Notes under the pieces: model-generated | Seen by the model: the letters and a program-made list of their open reading frames with translations, nothing else | Databases searched by the model: none | Told to the model about the DNA's origin: nothing | Shown: one piece after another, positions 58,869 to 64,000 of the stretch | Layout: every line of letters begins with the position of its first letter | Numbering within the stretch: the stretch's first letter is position 1 | Source of the DNA: Saccharofermentans sp. | Lineage (GTDB): Bacteria > Bacillota > Clostridia > Saccharofermentanales > Saccharofermentanaceae | DNA length: 64,000 nt | Direction: 5' to 3' | NCBI GenBank assembly: GCA_024685135.1 | Contig: JAIKWA010000050.1 | Location: forward strand, 20,718-84,717 | Translations under genes and position numbers: made by a program

Positions 58869-58994
58869 GCGAAGAGAATAACATTTACATTGTAGTGCAT
58901 ACAATTTCGGTATTATCCAAATTTTGTATATTACGCATATAAAGTCTTTATGCAAAATAAGGTATAATTCAAGAACTTTACAGGAGATGCTCAT

Positions 58995-59987
58995 ATGACT
59001 ATTTATTGGATTACCTTAGGCGTGGGAGCTTTAATCTCATTCCTGCTTACTTATCTCTTTATGGCAAAAAGACCTTTGGAGAATTCTCTTATAGGTCACG
59101 ACCGCGGACGTAAATTTGCAGAAGGCGCACAGGTCAATGTCGGCAAGCCTACGGGTGTCGGAGTTTACTTCATAACCGTATTCACGATCATATCCCTTAT
59201 AGCAGTAGACATCTGTTATTCAGATATCGGCGTTATAACCGGCATACTCATGGTGTTCGTTGCCATGATCACAGGCCTTTTAGACGACAGATCCAAGAAA
59301 GCCTGGAACGAGTACATCAAGGGCGGCCTTGATTTCGGTGTAGCTATTCTTGCAGCTCTTGCGGCAACATTCTGCTTATTCGACGGTGAAGTAGTCATCT
59401 CCCTTACAGGTTACCACCTTGCAATGAACAAGATCGTATTCTTCATCCTTGCAGTTATCCTCTTTATCGTATCCATCAATGCGACTAATGCCACAGACGG
59501 CATAGACGGCCTGTCTGCAACACTTTCCATATTTACCATTATCGCTCTTACGATAGCAGCTTACTTCAACGGAACGTTGCAGTACGACGGTCTCCTCATA
59601 GGCTGCTTCCTCATCATGTGCCTTCTTGCATATCTTAAGTTCAACTTCTTCCCGAGCAAAGTCCTTATGGGCGATGCGGGTTCAAGAGGTCTGGGCGTCT
59701 TTATCGCTTTCTATGCGATATACCTCAACATCCCTTTTGCGTATCTTATCGTAGGACTTCCCTTCCTTCTTGACGGCGGTATCTCAGTCCTCAAGATCAC
59801 GGTCGGAAGACTCACAAAGAAGAAGATCATCTTATTTAAGAACATCCTCACACCCTTCCATGAAGAGCTCAAAAAGAAGAGAGGCATGAAGGTTCCCCAG
59901 GTCTATAAGACCATCACCATACCTTCTGCCGTATTAGACACTGTCTATGCTGCAGCTGTTATGATAATACTGTTGTTCTTTAATTAA
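58995..59987 (+). CDS. MraY/WecA-like glycosyl-phosphate transferase (glycosyltransferase family 4)
   Basis: GLLDDRSKKAWNEYIKGG, NATNATDGIDGLSATLS, LKFNFFPSKVLMGDAGSRGLG; RBS AGGAGA. Confidence 0.85.
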   Translation: MTIYWITLGVGALISFLLTYLFMAKRPLENSLIGHDRGRKFAEGAQVNVGKPTGVGVYFITVFTIISLIAVDICYSDIGVITGILMVFVAMITGLLDDRSKKAWNEYIKGGLDFGVAILAALAATFCLFDGEVVISLTGYHLAMNKIVFFILAVILFIVSINATNATDGIDGLSATLSIFTIIALTIAAYFNGTLQYDGLLIGCFLIMCLLAYLKFNFFPSKVLMGDAGSRGLGVFIAFYAIYLNIPFAYLIVGLPFLLDGGISVLKITVGRLTKKKIILFKNILTPFHEELKKKRGMKVPQVYKTITIPSAVLDTVYAAAVMIILLFFN

Positions 59988-60164
59988 GGTTTCTATCCTC
60001 TTAAATACAGCTCTTCACGATTTTCTTGGGATCAGCATAAAGCACATCTTAACTTCCTGATGAAGTCAGTCGGGGATTGTTCGTTCCGGATTTTATTCCA
60101 AGATTTGAGGTTTTCCGGGAACAGATTTGGTCCTACGGTTTGGTCCGACTTATGTAAGCATGAT

Positions 60165-60199
60165 AAAGGGGCTGCGAACATCTATTCCACAGCCCCTTT
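60165..60199. terminator. Terminator-like hairpin AAAGGGGCTG...CAGCCCCTTT
   Basis: 10-bp perfect arms read directly; T-run short in either direction. Confidence 0.55.
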
Positions 60200-60452
60200 G
60201 CATTAATCACACCATACTACGACAGTATTCATTATTTGTCTGCAATTTGATTTATTAAGCAGGCACTAATTAAAGCAGTTCTATGCGGATAACTATATAT
60301 GGATTCCAATTTGTTTCAAAACCACAATATATAGTAGTATTATTCCATCCTTTATTCTCATTCCGTTTCTTTCCCAGACTTATTAGGAACATCTTGGGAA
60401 CATTCCTATTTCCAAATCGCATCTGCAAAACAGGGGCATCTCGGATGGATTA

Positions 60453-60510
60453 TTGAATAGTATAAACCTTGTGAATGCACCTATTTGTGTGTAACAAGGT
60501 TTCTATTCAA
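60453..60510. repeat. Imperfect inverted repeat TTGAATAG(tat)AAACCTTGT...ACAAGGTTTCTATTCAA, followed by a further partial direct copy CAAGGTTCTAT
   Basis: 17 paired positions with a 3-nt bulge, read directly. Confidence 0.7.
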
Positions 60511-60554
60511 TTTTCAAGGTTCTATGTATATATTATACACCGATCTATCATCAC

Positions 60555-60842
60555 TCATCCAAAATCTTTTGCATTACATAAATACTTCTTATAAGTCTGT
60601 CCCTCAGCATCCTTCACAAAAGCATATACTCTTCCTTTTTTTGCTTTAAACGTCTCTTTTAATGCAACACTTGAAAATAATTGTTCAACAGATTCCATTT
60701 GCTTAAGAACGCCTCTGACCCATCTGTTTAATGTATTTACTCCGATACCAAGTTCTTTTGAAATCGTAGCCATTCCTTTTCCAGATTCCAAATAATACAG
60801 TACGGACTGCTCTCTTTCCTCATCTGTGTGCTTTCGGTTCAT
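60555..60842 (-). CDS. Stand-alone HTH protein resembling IS3/IS911 OrfA N-terminus
   Basis: HTDEEREQSVLYYLESGKGMATISKELGIGVNTLNRWVRG; strong RBS TTAGGAGG before ATG. Confidence 0.6.
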   Translation of the reverse strand: MNRKHTDEEREQSVLYYLESGKGMATISKELGIGVNTLNRWVRGVLKQMESVEQLFSSVALKETFKAKKGRVYAFVKDAEGQTYKKYLCNAKDFG

Positions 60843-60894
60843 GTTTGTTTCCTCCTAATGGTGATATTTTATCCATTGGGGTGTAACACTTTTT

Positions 60895-62349
60895 CGCCGC
60901 AGTCCAAAAAACGATGTAGGAAAATCAACAATACTCGAAGCTCTAGACATATTTTTCAACGAAGGAAAAGGCGCCATAAAAATGGAAAAGACCGATTTGT
61001 GTGTTGATAGCAACGATAAAGATTTCGAAATATCGGTTGAATTTGGCGACCTCCCCCAAAATGTAGTGTTGGATTCTCAATATCAAACGTCACTAGAAGA
61101 AGAATACTTATTAAATGACCGCCACAATCTTGTTGTTAATAAAGTATTCAATGGTAGTAAATGTACTGGCACATTTATAAATGCAAAGCATCCAACCAAT
61201 CCACTCTGTTCAGATTTACATTCAAAGAAAAAGAGTGAACTGCAGAAAATTATCAAGGAACACAATATAGCTTGCGATAATTTGAACGTTAATGCTGTTA
61301 TGAGAACATCTATTTGGAACCACTGCGATGATTTGCAATTAGATTATATTAGCATAGATGTGAATTCCGGAGACGATACCAAGCACATATGGGAGTCATT
61401 ATCCAAGACTCTCCCCTCATATTCTTTATTCCGTTCTGATCGACCCAATAGCGACAACGACAAAGAAGTGCAAGACCCTCTTAAAATAGCTGTTAATCAA
61501 TTTTTCCAAGAAGCTAGTATACAAGACACTCTAAAGAGTGTTGCTGAATTAGTCGAAAGTAAACTTAGGGAAGTATCAGAGCGAACATTGGATAAACTAA
61601 GAGAAATGGATTCAAGTATAGCCGATAGCTTAAATCCTGTTATACCAACTTCTGAAAGCCTTAAGTGGGCAGATGTGTTTACCAAGAGTGTTTCTATCAC
61701 TTCTGATGATAATATCCCTATCAACAAGCGAGGAAGCGGCGTTAAACGTTTGATTCTTTTGAACTTCTTCAGAGCAGAAGCAGAAAGAAGGCTAGAACAA
61801 GGAGACAGTACCGGTATTATATATGCGATTGAAGAGCCGGAAACATCTCAGCATTTTGCCAATCAAAAAATACTTGTTAAAGCATTTCAAGACTTATCTA
61901 AAGCACCCATCACTCAGGTGATACTTACGACACATAGTGGAATTATAGTAAAAGAACTGGACTGTGATGATATCAGACTGGTTTCCTGTGAATCTGGAAA
62001 GAAAACAATACAACCCATTAAACCCGGTGTATTAGGATATACATCTCTTAATGAGATAAACTACATCGCCTTTAATGAAATTACGGAAGAATATCACGAC
62101 GAGTTATATGGATACATAGAGAGTAATCACTGGTTGACGGAATATGAAAGCGGTAAGCCACAAATGAAATACATATTCGAAAAAGATGGTAAAACAAAAG
62201 AATCATCCAGAACCTTGACTCATTATATTCGTGATGTTCATCATCATCCGGAAAACACGAATAACGCTAAATACACTATGGAACAACTGGCGACTTCGTT
62301 GAAAGATATGATTACCTTCATTGAATCAAAAAGACGTATTAATATATAG
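60895..62349 (+). pseudogene. OLD-like AAA ATPase, 5'-truncated (ORF track shows the ATG-started part 60982-62349)
   Basis: In-frame upstream of ATG 60982: SPKNDVGKSTILEALDIFFNEGKGAIK (Walker A); Walker B IIYAIEEPETSQHF; frame open back to a TGA at 60862 with no ATG. Confidence 0.65.
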
Positions 62350-62489
62350 TCCCTTACTTGCAAAAAGTAAGTACTTCAAATACGGACAGATATGATTATC
62401 TATAGCTCGTTCATCGATATATTCATCTGATTCTCCGAGATCCTCTATATTGATAAGGTCATGCAGGTAGTTATATTTGAATGCCGCTC

Positions 62490-63242
62490 TTATTTCTTTC
62501 CTATAAACTGCTCAAGAATATCAATTTGAGTGTCCGGTATTCCTTTTACCATGCTATCTCTAACTTGCGGCCAGTTATACCTATCGTTACATGATTGATC
62601 GATTTTTAACAGTAATGCATCGAGCAATGATAACGGTTCTTGTATAAGTAAAGAAAGCTTCATCAAAACTAAAATGGTATTATCTTCTGTCCCGCTATCT
62701 ATTCCACTTTCTCTTTTCAGTTTTTTTATCTCATCAGTAAGAACTGCCACCTCAAACATTCTACAATCCTGAAGGAAACTTCGAATGACCGGAAATACAA
62801 TCCTGTTATAATTCTCTTTTTCAGCTAAAATGGGATTATTGCTTCTAAATGGAGCATAATCAATAAAAAACACTGTATTCATCTCAGCTTCAGAATTATG
62901 AATTAATTGCGTTAACGTATCCTTTTGAATACTATCATTGTGCTTCGTAAGATAATCTATATTCTTCAGCATGACTTGTAACTGTCCGTATAGATAATAA
63001 AGATGTGAATAAAGAAATGTTTCTGTGCTTTCACGATTCTCGTGATACCTCGAGATTTCACATATTAAAACTACGATCATGCTGGCGAATGCTCCTCCAA
63101 ATACTGCAAGCAAAAAGGTATCAGGGAGCCATTTTAACTCTTCTAATCCCAATGCACATCTGATTGAGATTAAATATGTAATAACAGCCATAATTATCGA
63201 TAATACTGTTGTCAGTTTGATTGTTTTTACATTCGATCTCAT
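62490..63242 (-). CDS. Membrane protein with two N-terminal TM helices, unknown function
   Basis: 250 aa, hydrophobic segments TTVLSIIMAVITYLISI and TFLLAVFGGAFASMIVVLICEI. Confidence 0.6.
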   Translation of the reverse strand: MRSNVKTIKLTTVLSIIMAVITYLISIRCALGLEELKWLPDTFLLAVFGGAFASMIVVLICEISRYHENRESTETFLYSHLYYLYGQLQVMLKNIDYLTKHNDSIQKDTLTQLIHNSEAEMNTVFFIDYAPFRSNNPILAEKENYNRIVFPVIRSFLQDCRMFEVAVLTDEIKKLKRESGIDSGTEDNTILVLMKLSLLIQEPLSLLDALLLKIDQSCNDRYNWPQVRDSMVKGIPDTQIDILEQFIGKK

Positions 63243-63577
63243 GCGTTGACTCCTATATTCCCTATTTTGATGATTTCAATATTTATTATTATGTAATTAT
63301 CACTATTCGTAAACAGCGTTCGATAGAGATGATCAAACTCATCCCACAATTCACCTTTTTTCTTAAAGAACATTCTGTCAATGTTCTGTGTATAAGAAAT
63401 ACTCGAATCTAAGAGGCTCAAATAATAAGGTATTCCACCCATGATCATGTAACATTCCGCTATTTGATATCTGGACCACTTTATAGATACATTTAGACCA
63501 GCATTAAATCGATTCCTTAAGACCATACTCCTTGCTCGAATTCTATCTGATATAACAAAGCAAATTGTCCATTTCAA
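63239..63577 (-). pseudogene. Fragment of an archaeal-type/DUF234-type ATP-binding protein
   Basis: YMIMGGIPYYLSLLDSSISYTQNIDRMFFKKKGELWDEFDHLYRTLFTNSDNY matches the post-ATPase segment of this family; no Walker A/B in the ORF. Confidence 0.6.
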
Positions 63578-63627
63578 TTACACCATTTTGATTGATTTGA
63601 TGCAGTTGGAACAGAAAATGATGCAAT

Positions 63628-63655
63628 TAAAATACGGGAGATTATCTCTCCCGTA
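63628..63655 (-). terminator. Intrinsic terminator, minus strand
   Basis: TACGGGAGA-GATAA-TCTCCCGTA followed by TTTTAATT on the minus strand. Confidence 0.65.
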
Positions 63656-63726
63656 CCTTAGTCCATCAATGATACATTCCTGCTCACTAAGCTTCGTAAA
63701 CTCGCCCAAAGAACATATGTGTCATA

Positions 63727-63770
63727 GGGCAAACCCCTTTATCCTCTCCAGGGCAAACCTCTTTATCCTC
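63727..63770. repeat. Two tandem 20-nt copies (24-nt period): GGGCAAACC[C/T]CTTTATCCTC
   Basis: Copies at 63727-63746 and 63751-63770, one mismatch. Confidence 0.85.
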
Positions 63771-63860
63771 GCAGACGCCGACAAGGACAAGTCGCCGTCT
63801 GCTCTTCCTAATTCTCTCTTTTTCCCCATAAATCCCGCCAAAACCAGTTATATAGGGATA

Positions 63861-63901
63861 AAAAAAGACCCTGCATACCATTTAAGGTGTCACAAGGTCT
63901 T
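63861..63901 (-). terminator. Intrinsic terminator, minus strand
   Basis: Minus strand AAGACC...GGTCTT followed by a T-run (TTTTTT ATCCC). Confidence 0.6.
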
Positions 63902-64000
63902 ATTTGGTTCTTTCTTAACTCTCTATCCAGTCAGGTTACTCGTTTTTGCCCCCGAGAGGATAAAGTGTTTTGGTTTTGAACAATATGTTCACTCGTACTC

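Noticed and set aside
60270-60390. Minus-strand reading MFLISLGKKRNENKGWNNTTIYCGFETNWNPYIVIRIELL
   Set aside because: Only about 40 codons and no recognisable family; could be chance in AT-rich DNA
63687-63881. 64-aa minus-strand ORF (…EDKEVCPGEDKGVCP…)
   Set aside because: Mostly the translation of the 24-nt tandem repeat; no RBS or family recognised
1-64000. CRISPR array or rRNA operon
   Set aside because: No regularly spaced direct repeats of CRISPR type and no 16S/23S signature sequences seen

Overview
The window is mostly a dense, housekeeping-rich Firmicutes (Clostridia-like) core chromosome segment (about 1-59,990), followed by an AT-richer accessory tail (about 60,000-64,000) with decayed genes. 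The core holds a long minus-strand run: yerC-like/secA/purine nucleoside phosphorylase/ahcY/def/fmt/rsmB/rlmN/PP2C phosphatase/PASTA kinase/rsgA/rpe/thiN. It also holds pheST, a SEC-C protein/mreCD/PBP2 cluster, icd, holA, comEC, engB, two tandem prs-like genes, rqcH, queH, ruvCAB, pdp, one tRNA-Lys(CTT) and a WecA/MraY-like transferase. The items most worth a second look are: (1) an apparent operon of a DUF5688-like protein, a 1526-aa NlpC/P60-Cna_B-VaFE-LPSTG surface protein and a sortase, preceded by a good promoter and a terminator-like hairpin in the leader; (2) a TadE/DUF5702 pseudopilin trio with no Tad machinery in view, next to phased A-tracts; (3) a methylglyoxal-synthase-like protein that appears to have lost all catalytic residues; (4) a TrpR/YerC-like regulator with an insertion inside its helix-turn-helix, overlapping secA; (5) a 5'-truncated OLD-like AAA ATPase whose Walker A is still readable upstream of the first ATG, plus a DUF234-type ATPase fragment in the accessory tail. 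All family calls come from reading motifs by eye; no searches were run.
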